A stretch of 64,000 bases of DNA from Merdimonas faecis. Lineage in GTDB: Bacteria; Bacillota; Clostridia; Lachnospirales; Lachnospiraceae. This document shows positions 33,640 to 41,661 of this stretch, piece after piece. The translations under genes were made by a program, and so were the position numbers. Each line of letters begins with the position of its first letter. Position 1 is the stretch's first letter. A model generated the notes under the pieces. That model had not been told where the DNA came from, ran no database searches, and saw nothing but the letters and a program-made list of their open reading frames with translations. Where the stretch lies: positions 1 through 64,000 of the forward strand of contig NZ_MIEH01000001.1 of assembly GCF_001754075.1 (NCBI RefSeq). Reading direction: 5' to 3'.

Positions 33640-33830
33640 GAGGCGTCCTCAATCGTGTTCAGTCTTCTGCGGTTTGCAACGCATTTGCAACAAATTCCAG
33701 CGGCATCCCCGTATTTCCGCCATTTTCGGTTACCCAAACGTTAATCGGATACAATTATATACGATTCAGAACGCCGCAAGGCGATGCATGGCCTCTCAGG
33801 ACATTTGTTCTGGGAGGTTTTTGATTTTGG
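33640..33830. repeat. Copy 2 of the ~190-bp diverged direct repeat
   Basis: Matches 26,662-26,860 including the TTTGCAAC-GCA-TTTGCAAC arm pair (33,673-33,691), the att-like core and a terminator (GCCTCTCAG...CTGGGAGGTTTTT). Together the copies flank a segment with no integrase. Confidence 0.7.
33734..33748. repeat. Third, shortened att-like core
   Basis: CCAAACGTTAATCGG equals the 26-bp core minus 11 internal bases, consistent with a deletion between its two CGTTAA units. Confidence 0.6.
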
Positions 33831-33925
33831 TATCTTTCTGAAGAGAGGTGTGATACTATAAAAGAAATCGAAAAATAGACTGAAGATGTTTTATTTTTAA
33901 TTAATTTTGTTGTGGAGCGGATCAT

Positions 33926-35404
33926 ATGAATGAACTTAAATCTATTGTAAAAAGCCTTATTTCCCATAAGCATGAGGAGGAATGGTTTGAATTTAAAGAA
34001 AACTGGTTTGAGTCTCATGCGTTGGGAGAATATATTTCTGGTATGTCCAATGCGGCGGCAATGGTGGGCGAGGAATATGCGTACTTTGTATGGGGAGTAG
34101 AGAATAATACTCACATAATAAAGGGAACAACCTTTGACATCCATCAGGATGTTAAAAATGAGCCGCTCAAACACTATCTGGCGCGGATGATCAAACCGGA
34201 TATAAGCTTTGATTTCCATGAAATGAAGCTGGAAGGCAAACGAATTGTCGTACTTGTGATACCTGCTGCAAAAACGGTGCCTACCGCATTTGATCGCGTG
34301 AGATATCTTCGGATCGGATCCAGCAAAGTGAATTTGATGGAATATCCGGAGAGGGAATCAAGGCTGTTTGATATTCTAAAAAATGGTTTTCCGACAATTG
34401 AAAATACTGAATCGGAATTTCAGGATATGACCTTTAATAAATTATTTGTATACTATGAGGCGAAAGGTATTACTCTGAATAAGCGTACATTTAAAAAGAA
34501 TCTCGGGCTCTTAACGAAAGATGGAAAATATAATCTGATGGCACAGCTGCTTTCTGACAATAGTCATATTCCAGTCCGTTTTTCCTTGTTTTCAGGAGAG
34601 TCAAAATCAACAACAATGTATTCTGTCAGAGAGTTTGGAAATACTTGTCTGTTGTATTCTTTAGATGATGTGCTTCGTTATGGGGAAGTACTGAATATTC
34701 CACAGGCAGATGAAAGAAACCGTATTGTTGAACGTAAGGAAGTGCCACTGTTCCATGCTGAGGCGTATAGAGAGGCGGTAATCAATGCATTTGTGCATAA
34801 TTTATGGATAGATGGTAATGCACCAATGTTTACAGGATTTCGGGACAGAATTGAAATATTGTCTCGAGGACACCTGCCGCCGAAACAGACAGTTGAAGGT
34901 TTTTTTGCCGGGGAATCAGTTCCGGTCAACCAGAAACTGTCGGATATTTTTCTTCAGCTTCATATAAGTGAACGTTCTGGACGTGGTATACCTAAAATAA
35001 CGGAACTTTATGGTGAAGACTGTATTGAACTTAGAGAGAATAGTATTGTGGTGACGATTCCTTTTGAACGGTTAGAGACAAAGGCGTATGCACCAGTTGA
35101 TGATGAAAATGTACCAGATAGAACAGAAATTCCCCCAGTTGGAGCAGAAATTCCCCCAGATAGAACAGAAATTCCCCCAGATAGAAGCGAAAATCCTCTA
35201 CTTAAAGAACCAGGTATAGAGGAACGTATACTAAGATTTTGCGCTGAAGCAAAGAATATACAAGAAATTATGGAACATCTTGGATATCGCGACAAAAAAA
35301 CTGTGCGTAAATATTTATCTCCGCTTCTTCAACAAGGCCGGATATCTATGACCATACCAGATAAGCCAAACAGCAAAAATCAGAAATATATTACGATTAA
35401 ATAA
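33926..35404 (+). CDS. Second AlbA_2 (Schlafen-type) ATP-binding protein
   Basis: A 492-residue protein of the same general class as the gene at 28601 but only distantly similar. AlbA_2 region: EWFEFKENWFESHALGEYISGMSNAAAMVGEEYAYFVWGVENN. HATPase-type region: AYREAVINAFVHNLWIDGNAPMFTGFRDRIEILSRG. A proline-rich linker of four seven-residue repeats (DRTEIPP type) precedes a C-terminal winged helix (AKNIQEIMEHLGYRDKKTVRKYLSPLLQQGRI). It lies just outside the third att-like site. The target is unknown. Confidence 0.78.
   Translation: MNELKSIVKSLISHKHEEEWFEFKENWFESHALGEYISGMSNAAAMVGEEYAYFVWGVENNTHIIKGTTFDIHQDVKNEPLKHYLARMIKPDISFDFHEMKLEGKRIVVLVIPAAKTVPTAFDRVRYLRIGSSKVNLMEYPERESRLFDILKNGFPTIENTESEFQDMTFNKLFVYYEAKGITLNKRTFKKNLGLLTKDGKYNLMAQLLSDNSHIPVRFSLFSGESKSTTMYSVREFGNTCLLYSLDDVLRYGEVLNIPQADERNRIVERKEVPLFHAEAYREAVINAFVHNLWIDGNAPMFTGFRDRIEILSRGHLPPKQTVEGFFAGESVPVNQKLSDIFLQLHISERSGRGIPKITELYGEDCIELRENSIVVTIPFERLETKAYAPVDDENVPDRTEIPPVGAEIPPDRTEIPPDRSENPLLKEPGIEERILRFCAEAKNIQEIMEHLGYRDKKTVRKYLSPLLQQGRISMTIPDKPNSKNQKYITIK
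35116..35199. repeat. Four 21-bp in-frame tandem repeats
   Basis: Units AGATAGAACAGAAATTCCCC plus C encode DRTEIPP, VGAEIPP, DRTEIPP and DRSENPL. They form a flexible linker in the AlbA_2 protein and could vary in number. Confidence 0.7.
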
Positions 35405-35465
35405 AAGATTTTAGGGCATGGAAGAGCCAGATTAAAGAAGGAGACACGAAAACTTCCAAGGTAAA

Positions 35466-36002
35466 ATGAGAAAATCCGTTGAAAATATCAGTTTACTGCA
35501 GAAGCAGATCAATGATCTGCAGCTGGAAAATCAAATACTGAAAAACATTCTGGAACGTTCTGGTATTTCATATACACATGAAATTTCCCGTATCAGTGAG
35601 CCCGAAAACACAGAGGAGTATGATCCGGATCAGGGGGCGCGGATTATCCATCCGGGACAGATTACGGATGAAATGGCAAATTTATTTTATGCCAGATTCT
35701 GGGGGCGGCAGGATGTCTATGCGAAGAGAAGTGAGAAGAAAAGCACGGGGGAAGCAGGATACTATACGCAGTGTCATAATCGCTGGGAGAATATCTGCCC
35801 TAAAATGCGCCATGAGAAAATGAACTGCAAAGACTGCCCTTATCAGGTATATAAACAGCTGACGATAAAAGACATACGGGCTCATTTGCAGGGAAGATCT
35901 TATTCAGAGAAGAATTTATTACTCCTCGGAACTTTTGTTCTGGGGAGTTTTTTTAATAAAAGGAATGTGGTAAAATTAGGCTGTAGTCATAAAGTGGTTT
36001 AG
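35466..36002 (+). pseudogene. Truncated TOTE-type primase fragment
   Basis: A 178-residue remnant. Residues about 75-142 (NLFYARFWGRQDVYAKRSEKKSTGEAGYYTQCHNRWENICPKMRHEKMNCKDCPYQVYKQLTIKDIRAHLQG) match the N-terminal region of TOTE conflict-system proteins with an archaeo-eukaryotic primase domain, normally 700 residues or more. The N-terminus is a coiled coil (LLQKQINDLQLENQILKNIL). After residue 142 the frame runs through a terminator and reads as junk, so the catalytic part is lost. The match is from memory of the family. Confidence 0.65.
35921..35954 (+). terminator. Rho-independent terminator inside the TOTE remnant tail
   Basis: ACTCCTCGGAAC and GTTCTGGGGAGT pair around TTTT, followed by seven T. 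Its position inside the open frame supports the view that the last part of that frame is not coding. Confidence 0.75.
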
Positions 36003-36022
36003 ATGGAGAGAGGTATAAAAAT

Positions 36023-36526
36023 ATGTTACCGCCAAGAAAAGTAAAATTTGAAGCAAAGAAAAGGGAAAGAGAAAATCTGGAATTTCGTACATTTCTGAAA
36101 TGTAATGCGGATGAAAAAGAACTGGATGAACAGTTTGCAGCATTGCATGAAGAATTATTTGAAAATTATGACTGCAATAAGTGTAGAAACTGTTGCAAAA
36201 TGTATCATGGAAGTATTCCAACAGCAGAAATTGAAAAGGATGCATTATATTTAGGAATATCTTCGGAGAACTTTATTGAACAGTATTTGCAGGGAAAAGA
36301 TAGTGAGGGTAACTATCAGACAAAAAACAGCCCCTGTGATTTTCTGCAAACAGATGGGAGTTGCAAACTGGGAGAATGTAAGCCAGAAAATTGTAAAAAT
36401 TATCCTTATACTAATCAACCGGAACGTTTGTGGAGCTTATATAGTGTATTGGATGCTGTTGGAGTATGCCCGGTGGCTTTTGAAATCTACGAAAGGCTGA
36501 AACAGGAATATGGATTTAGAAAATAA
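36023..36526 (+). CDS. YkgJ-family cysteine cluster protein
   Basis: A 167-residue protein with the cysteine pattern of the YkgJ/CxxCxxCC family: CNKCRNCCKMYHG near residue 51, then SPCDFLQTDGSCKLGECKPENCKNYPY. These cysteines likely bind zinc or an iron-sulfur cluster; the biochemical role is unknown. The stop overlaps the open frame of the next gene, and the two read in the same direction. Confidence 0.75.
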   Translation: MLPPRKVKFEAKKRERENLEFRTFLKCNADEKELDEQFAALHEELFENYDCNKCRNCCKMYHGSIPTAEIEKDALYLGISSENFIEQYLQGKDSEGNYQTKNSPCDFLQTDGSCKLGECKPENCKNYPYTNQPERLWSLYSVLDAVGVCPVAFEIYERLKQEYGFRK

Positions 36527-36554
36527 GAGAACAGGAAAATATGAGGGAGGACAA

Positions 36555-37571
36555 ATGAGAACAGAAGCAACATTAGAGCAGTGGAGAAGATTATATCAGG
36601 CGGCGACTATGCTAGGGGAATATAAGCCCTGGGAAAAATTCTGGGATATGGATCTGATCGGAATCCAGAATGGAGAAGAAGAGGACACAGTCTTTTTCAG
36701 CATTCTTGGGCGGGGAGGCGATTGTTACGGAATAACCGTATATGAGGGATATGAAGGCCTCAATGATTTCCTGATGCTGACGATGCATGAAGATATGAAT
36801 CTCTCACCGGAGTATGCCATGTATTCCCAGAATAATCTTACTTGTTACTGGGGCAATCGGGAAGAATTGACTGAAAAGCAGAGAAAGACGATCAAAGATC
36901 TGGGGTATAAATACCGGGGCAAGAATAAATGGCTGTATTTTTTGTCGTTTAAGACAGGATATTTTCCATATAATCTGGATCAAGAGGAAGTATTACGGAT
37001 GACAGAACATCTGGAGAACCTTAATTTGGCCCTGAAGTGCTATGACGAAGCGGAGGTGAAGGTGGATTTTTCTAAAGGAAATATGTTCCTCTTTCAGTTC
37101 CTGGATGATAAGAAAGCGTGGAGCTTCGGAGAAGCGCCGCTTCCTTTTACGGCATTTCAATATGGAAGTCTGATCATCACGGACGATGAACTTTTAAAGG
37201 AGCTGGCGTCTGTGCCAAGATGTAATATGACTATAGAAGTGGATATAATACCTCTTGGGGCGGCAGTCAACGATAAAAAGTATGATCGGCCTGCGAATCC
37301 ATCTTTATGTATCTTAGCAGATGCTAAAAGTGGAATGATGCTTCATTTCGAAATGAATGAGCCTGGCGAGGATGTCATTGCATCTATGGCAGAAGAACTC
37401 CTTGGATTTATATTCGAATATGGGGCGCCGAAGGAAATACGAGTCACAAATGTGATTCTGGAGGCTGGGCTGGAACAGATTTGTAAAACCTGTGGAACAA
37501 ACCTTAGGAGAGTAAAGCGACTTCCCGGAATTGGAGAGTTCCTGGAAGAGATGAAGGGAGGGATATTGTGA
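36555..37571 (+). CDS. Hypothetical protein (DUF7309-like)
   Basis: A 338-residue cytosolic protein (MRTEATLEQWRRLYQAATMLGEYKPWEKFWDMDLIGIQNGEEEDTVFFSILGRGGDCYGITVYEG). Two repeated alpha/beta modules seem present, one N-terminal and one around DVIASMAEELLGFIFEYGAPKEIRVTNV. I recall this N-terminus from a family tentatively labelled DUF7309. ATG 36555 follows AGGGAGG; the earlier codon at 36510 lies inside ykgJ. Its end overlaps the VOC gene start (GTGA). Confidence 0.6.
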   Translation: MRTEATLEQWRRLYQAATMLGEYKPWEKFWDMDLIGIQNGEEEDTVFFSILGRGGDCYGITVYEGYEGLNDFLMLTMHEDMNLSPEYAMYSQNNLTCYWGNREELTEKQRKTIKDLGYKYRGKNKWLYFLSFKTGYFPYNLDQEEVLRMTEHLENLNLALKCYDEAEVKVDFSKGNMFLFQFLDDKKAWSFGEAPLPFTAFQYGSLIITDDELLKELASVPRCNMTIEVDIIPLGAAVNDKKYDRPANPSLCILADAKSGMMLHFEMNEPGEDVIASMAEELLGFIFEYGAPKEIRVTNVILEAGLEQICKTCGTNLRRVKRLPGIGEFLEEMKGGIL

Positions 37572-37918
37572 AGTTAAAAAATATTTTGATCGTTGTCAGT
37601 GACATGGAAAGAGCAAAGCAATTTTATCATGAGCTGTTTGGCCTGGATGTGATCCTGGATCAGGAAGGGAATGCGGTTTTGACGGAAGGTCTGGTTCTTC
37701 AGGAAAAAACAGTATGGGAAGAAGCTGTCGGGCAGAAATCGGTAGTAGGAAATGCCGGCATGGAGCTGTATTTCGAGGAAACAGACATGGCTGGTTTTCG
37801 GGATAAGCTGAGAGAATATCCGGAGAAAATACAATATCTGACTCCGCCAGCGGAGGGAGAGGAGCTGATCCGGCTGTATGATCCGGATGGTCATCTGATA
37901 GAGATACGTAAAAGATAA
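37568..37918 (+). CDS. VOC-family (glyoxalase-like) protein
   Basis: A 116-residue vicinal-oxygen-chelate fold protein: KNILIVVSDMERAKQFYHELFGLDVILDQEGNAVLTEGLVLQ and C-terminal LIRLYDPDGHLIEIRKR with the typical metal Glu. Substrate cannot be assigned; many members are lyases, dioxygenases or resistance proteins. The GTG start overlaps the previous stop codon. Confidence 0.75.
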   Translation: MKLKNILIVVSDMERAKQFYHELFGLDVILDQEGNAVLTEGLVLQEKTVWEEAVGQKSVVGNAGMELYFEETDMAGFRDKLREYPEKIQYLTPPAEGEELIRLYDPDGHLIEIRKR

Positions 37919-37947
37919 ATGCGTGCCGCCTAGCGGTACGCATTTTT
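37918..37947 (+). terminator. Rho-independent terminator
   Basis: AATGCGTGCCGC and GCGGTACGCATT pair around CTA, followed by a T-run. It closes the YkgJ-DUF-VOC operon. Confidence 0.75.
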
Positions 37948-38077
37948 GTATGCTGAAATGTCTGTCAATTTCAGGGAAACTGCGTTATAATAAGAGAAAA
38001 CAAACGGATTTATGATCTGCAAAATAGCGCAGAAACATACGTTTCATTTTGCAGCCCAGAAGGAAGGGGGACTTACT

Positions 38078-38692
38078 ATGGCAGAAAACAGAATCATCAC
38101 CATTGGCCGTGAATTTGGGAGCGGTGGCCACGAGATCGGAAACCGGCTGGCTACCAGGCTTAATATCCCGCTCTATGATAATAATCTGATTAGGATGGTG
38201 GCAGAAAAACTGGATATCCGGGAAGAAACAGCAAGAGCTGTGGATGAAACCACACTGAACAGTTTCCTGACCGGATTTGTGTTGGAGCCTATTGAACAGT
38301 CCAGCCTTCGAAATGGAACGGAGTATGTACCTCCGCTCAACGAACAGGTGTATGAGCTCCAGTGTGATATTATCCGAAAGCTGGCAGACAGAAGTTCCTG
38401 TATCATCGTGGGGAGATGTGCGGATTATGTTCTGCGGGATCACGGGAACTGTGTAAACGTATTTATCTGTGCAGACTGGGAGGACAGAGTTAAGAGGATT
38501 GCGGAGAAATATGATATTTCTGAGCGGAAAGCGGCAGATAAAATCAAAAAAATGGACAGGGAGCGTCAGCACTATTATGAATCGCACACCGGTCTGGAGT
38601 GGGGGAGCATTGATTCCCATCATATGCTGCTGAATGTAAGCCGTCTTGGTATGGAGCGTGCGGTAGACATTCTGGAAAAAATCTATCGGTAG
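38078..38692 (+). CDS. Cytidylate kinase-like family protein
   Basis: A 204-residue P-loop protein: IITIGREFGSGGHEIGNRLATRLNIPLYDNNLI (Walker A-like GREFGSGG), then SCIIVGRCADYVLRD and VFICADWEDRVKRI. It belongs to the AAA_26/cytidylate-kinase-like group common in Clostridia; nucleotide kinase activity is likely but the substrate is unproven. ATG 38078 has AGGAAGGGGG upstream. It is 14 bp ahead of the desulfurase-like gene, so probably co-transcribed. Confidence 0.8.
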   Translation: MAENRIITIGREFGSGGHEIGNRLATRLNIPLYDNNLIRMVAEKLDIREETARAVDETTLNSFLTGFVLEPIEQSSLRNGTEYVPPLNEQVYELQCDIIRKLADRSSCIIVGRCADYVLRDHGNCVNVFICADWEDRVKRIAEKYDISERKAADKIKKMDRERQHYYESHTGLEWGSIDSHHMLLNVSRLGMERAVDILEKIYR

Positions 38693-38706
38693 GAGTACAG
38701 AAAAAT

Positions 38707-39864
38707 ATGGAGGACAGGATCTATTTTGATAATGGCAGTACTTCCTGGCCAAAGGCGCCGGGAGTGGCGGAGGCTGTATCAGAGCTTCTGACAAACGGTG
38801 CGTTTAATATTAACCGGGGAAATTATACAGGAGCCTATGAAGTGGCCGGCGTGGTACTGGATACCAGAGATAAGCTGGCGGAAATGTTTCAGGTACAGGA
38901 CTCCAGGCGTGTGATCTTTACGCCTGGAGTGACCTGTTCTTTGAACTATTTTATCAAAGGCTTTTTAAAGGAGGGCGATCACGTGCTGGTGACGGGATTG
39001 GAGCACAATGCCGTGATGCGCCCTTTATATCAGATGACCCGAAAAGGGGTGACCTATGACGTGATCCCAGTAGATGAACAGGGAAATCTGGATCCAGCGC
39101 ATGCGGAAAGTCTGATCCGGCCGGAGACAAAGGCAATGATTGTTTCCCATGCATCCAATGTGTGCGGTACGGTGGTGCCTATCGAAGATCTGGGTGAAAT
39201 ATGTGAGCGGCGCCAGCTGTTTTTTGTGGTGGATACAGCGCAGACGGCAGGAACACTTCCTGTCGATATGCAGAGAATGAAGATTGATATGCTGGCGTTT
39301 GCAGGGCATAAGGGGCTTTTGGGGCCCCAGGGAATCGGAGGCTTTGTGATCTCAGATGCGTTGGGTCAGAAAATGGAGCCATTTATAGCCGGGGGGACCG
39401 GAAGCCAGTCGGACCTTCTCAAGATGCCAACATGCCTTCCGGATAAATATGAGAGCGGAACCATGAACCTGCCGGGAATCGTAGGATTACATGCGGCGCT
39501 TTCTTACCTGACAAAGACAGGTATCGATCTGTTAAGAGAAAAGAAGATGGAATTAACAGGATATTTTCTGGAGCGTGTCAAAGAGCTGGATGGAGTCAGA
39601 ATCGTAGGACGGCCGGACTTAAAGAGCAGGGTTGCGGTAGTGTCACTGGATTTTCTGAAAATGGATAATGCAGTAACAGCGTTCGAATTGGAAAGAAGGG
39701 CCGGGATCATGACGCGGGTGGGACTCCACTGTGCACCGCTGGCTCATCAGTCTTTTGGTACATTTCCAAAAGGGACGGTGCGGTTTGCATTCAGCGCCTG
39801 CAATACCAGAAAGGAGATAGATATCTGTATAGAAGTTATGAAAGAACTTCTGGCAAATAGTTGA
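38707..39864 (+). CDS. Class V aminotransferase/cysteine desulfurase-like protein
   Basis: A 385-residue PLP enzyme. The fold signature is IYFDNGSTSWPKAPGVAEAV; the PLP lysine lies in DMLAFAGHKGLLGPQGIGG near residue 203, and the C-terminal GLHCAPLAHQSFGTFPKGTVRFAFSACNT carries the likely catalytic Cys of desulfurases. It would move sulfur or selenium from (seleno)cysteine. The nearby DUF3343 gene, a putative Se/S carrier, and the DCCP reductase suggest a shared sulfur/selenium or redox role. Confidence 0.82.
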   Translation: MEDRIYFDNGSTSWPKAPGVAEAVSELLTNGAFNINRGNYTGAYEVAGVVLDTRDKLAEMFQVQDSRRVIFTPGVTCSLNYFIKGFLKEGDHVLVTGLEHNAVMRPLYQMTRKGVTYDVIPVDEQGNLDPAHAESLIRPETKAMIVSHASNVCGTVVPIEDLGEICERRQLFFVVDTAQTAGTLPVDMQRMKIDMLAFAGHKGLLGPQGIGGFVISDALGQKMEPFIAGGTGSQSDLLKMPTCLPDKYESGTMNLPGIVGLHAALSYLTKTGIDLLREKKMELTGYFLERVKELDGVRIVGRPDLKSRVAVVSLDFLKMDNAVTAFELERRAGIMTRVGLHCAPLAHQSFGTFPKGTVRFAFSACNTRKEIDICIEVMKELLANS

Positions 39865-39995
39865 TAGGATTTATCTATAAAAGAGTGAAAATGAGATAAA
39901 AAATCAATAGCGGATCTGAAGCAGTTCGGTTGTTGTTGCTCTGAAAACGTGTTACGGTTAATTTATCACAACGTAAGACAAAGGAGGAAAATAAA

Positions 39996-41270
39996 ATGGC
40001 AGACAATCGGAAAATGTGGAGTGATCTTGGAATGAACCTGGAGCTGCATGACCAGCTGTGCGAGGTTCTTCCGCAGGCCTTTGGAGATGTGTTTCTGTCT
40101 CAGGAGAACCGGCCGGAGAGCATGGATTACTACAATATGGTAGTGGCAGATATTCACGGCATTCGTCCGGCAGAGCTGATCGAGCATCAGAAAAAAGGCG
40201 GAAAGGTATTCGGCACTTTCTGCGTCTATGTGCCGGATGAAGTGATTTTTGCAGCGGATGCTATTGCGACAGGGCTTTGCGGAGGATCTCAGTTCTGGGT
40301 ACCTGGGGGAGAGAAAGTACTTCCTACCAATACCTGTCCTCTGATCAAGGCTTCTGTGGGAGCAAGACTGGACCGTACCTGTCCGTTTTTCCGTATTGCG
40401 GATATGTATATTGGTGAGACAACCTGTGATGGAAAGAAAAAAGCATGGGAAATTCTGAGCGAGGATGTGCCGGTATATGTGATGGATCTTCCACAGATGA
40501 AACGCGCCAAAGACGTGCAGGCATGGGCGGAGGAGATTACTGCGCTGAAGGATAAGGTAGAAGAGTTTACCGGAAACAAAGTGACAGCGGAGAAGCTTGG
40601 CGAGAGCATCCGGCTGATCAATGATAAAAGAAGGGCGCTGGAAAGGCTGTATAACTGCAGGAAGAGTGAGATACTTCCAATCAGCGGTACAGATGCCTTG
40701 GTAATTTCACAGATCGCATTTTATGATGATCCGGCCAGATTTACTCAGATGACCAATAAGCTGTGTGACGAGCTGGAACAGAGGATTCAGGATGGCGTCA
40801 GCGTAGTGCCGGCGGGAACCAAGAGGATCATGCTGACAGGAACACCGCTTGCAATTCCGAACTGGAAGCTGCATAACATTGTGGAGACCAGCGGAGCCGT
40901 AGTTGTCTGTGAAGAAATGTGTACGGGAACCCGGTATTTCGAGAATCTTGTGGATGAGACGAAGGAAACGGTGGAAGATCAGATCCAGGCTATTGCAGAG
41001 CGTTACATGAAGATCAACTGTGCGTGCTTTACTCCGAATCGCGGACGTATTGATGATATCCTGCGTTTGGCAAAAGAGTACAAGGTAGATGGAATTATCG
41101 ACGTAAATCTTAAGTTCTGTAACCTTTACGATACCGAGGGATACTTCGTAGAGCGTGCAATGAAGGAAGCAGGAATTCCGGTTCTGGGCATTGAGACCGA
41201 TTATACTGACAGCGATGCACAGCAGCTTCGCACGAGAGTCAGCGCATTTGTAGAAATGCTGAATAAATAG
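39996..41270 (+). CDS. Double-cubane-cluster reductase (2-hydroxyacyl-CoA dehydratase D family), copy 1
   Basis: A 424-residue HgdB/BcrC-dehydratase family protein. Conserved cysteines occur in GTFCVYVPDEVIFAADAIATGLCGGS, TNTCPLIKASVG, DRTCPFFRIADMYIGETTCDGKKK and VVVCEEMCTGTRYFE; these fit [4Fe4S] ligands of double-cubane-cluster proteins. They perform low-potential ATP-driven reductions with an activase. ATG 39996 follows AAAGGAGG. No activase is adjacent; one lies at 48144. Confidence 0.82.
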   Translation: MADNRKMWSDLGMNLELHDQLCEVLPQAFGDVFLSQENRPESMDYYNMVVADIHGIRPAELIEHQKKGGKVFGTFCVYVPDEVIFAADAIATGLCGGSQFWVPGGEKVLPTNTCPLIKASVGARLDRTCPFFRIADMYIGETTCDGKKKAWEILSEDVPVYVMDLPQMKRAKDVQAWAEEITALKDKVEEFTGNKVTAEKLGESIRLINDKRRALERLYNCRKSEILPISGTDALVISQIAFYDDPARFTQMTNKLCDELEQRIQDGVSVVPAGTKRIMLTGTPLAIPNWKLHNIVETSGAVVVCEEMCTGTRYFENLVDETKETVEDQIQAIAERYMKINCACFTPNRGRIDDILRLAKEYKVDGIIDVNLKFCNLYDTEGYFVERAMKEAGIPVLGIETDYTDSDAQQLRTRVSAFVEMLNK

Positions 41271-41304
41271 GAGACCAGATCAATAAGAAAAAGGATGATG
41301 ACAC

Positions 41305-41565
41305 ATGCGGCAGATGCAGCATTATGTGATTTTTCCCAATCATGACAACGGGATGAGACTCTATCAGGAACTGAAAAAGCAGGGGACCTCGGCTGTCATC
41401 TCACCGACCCCGAGAACGGTGAGCAAATGCTGCGGAATTTCCCTGATGATTGAAGAAAAAGATGTGGAAGCCGTGGAAAAATGTGCCAGTGACCACGGCA
41501 TCGAGATACTGCAGATCGCAGCAGTTGAGAAAGATCTCAATCCAAGGAGAGACCGATATTGTTAA
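41305..41565 (+). CDS. DUF3343 protein, putative Se/S carrier
   Basis: An 86-residue protein (HYVIFPNHDNGMRLYQELKKQGTSAVISPTPRTVSKCCGISLMIEEKDVEAVEKCASDHGIEI) of the DUF3343 family with its conserved CCG motif, proposed to carry selenium or sulfur. It ends with a Cys just before the stop, which lies at the edge of repeat copy 1. Its place behind a desulfurase-like gene and a DCCP supports a sulfur/selenium link. Confidence 0.8.
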   Translation: MRQMQHYVIFPNHDNGMRLYQELKKQGTSAVISPTPRTVSKCCGISLMIEEKDVEAVEKCASDHGIEILQIAAVEKDLNPRRDRYC

Positions 41566-41650
41566 TTGGGGACGTACACCTTTTGCAAAGGTGTACGTCC
41601 CCAATCGCATTTGCGGGTGTCCCTATTTGCATTTTCCCCTGTCCCCTTTT
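41565..41650. repeat. GGGGACGTACAC palindromic repeat, copy 1
   Basis: ATTGGGGACGTACACC and its near-perfect complement form a 41-bp palindrome (41565-41605), followed by a tail ending in CCCCTGTCCCC. It lies between convergent genes and may terminate both. Confidence 0.8.
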
Positions 41651-41661
41651 GACAAAGGAGG

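Noticed and set aside
35116..35199. Short CRISPR-like repeat
   Set aside because: The units are contiguous, in frame and without spacers.
39949..39983. Possible Rex-like operator (GTGTTACG...CGTAAGAC) before the first DCCP gene
   Set aside because: It matches an inverted repeat only partly and not the Rex consensus; too weak to list.
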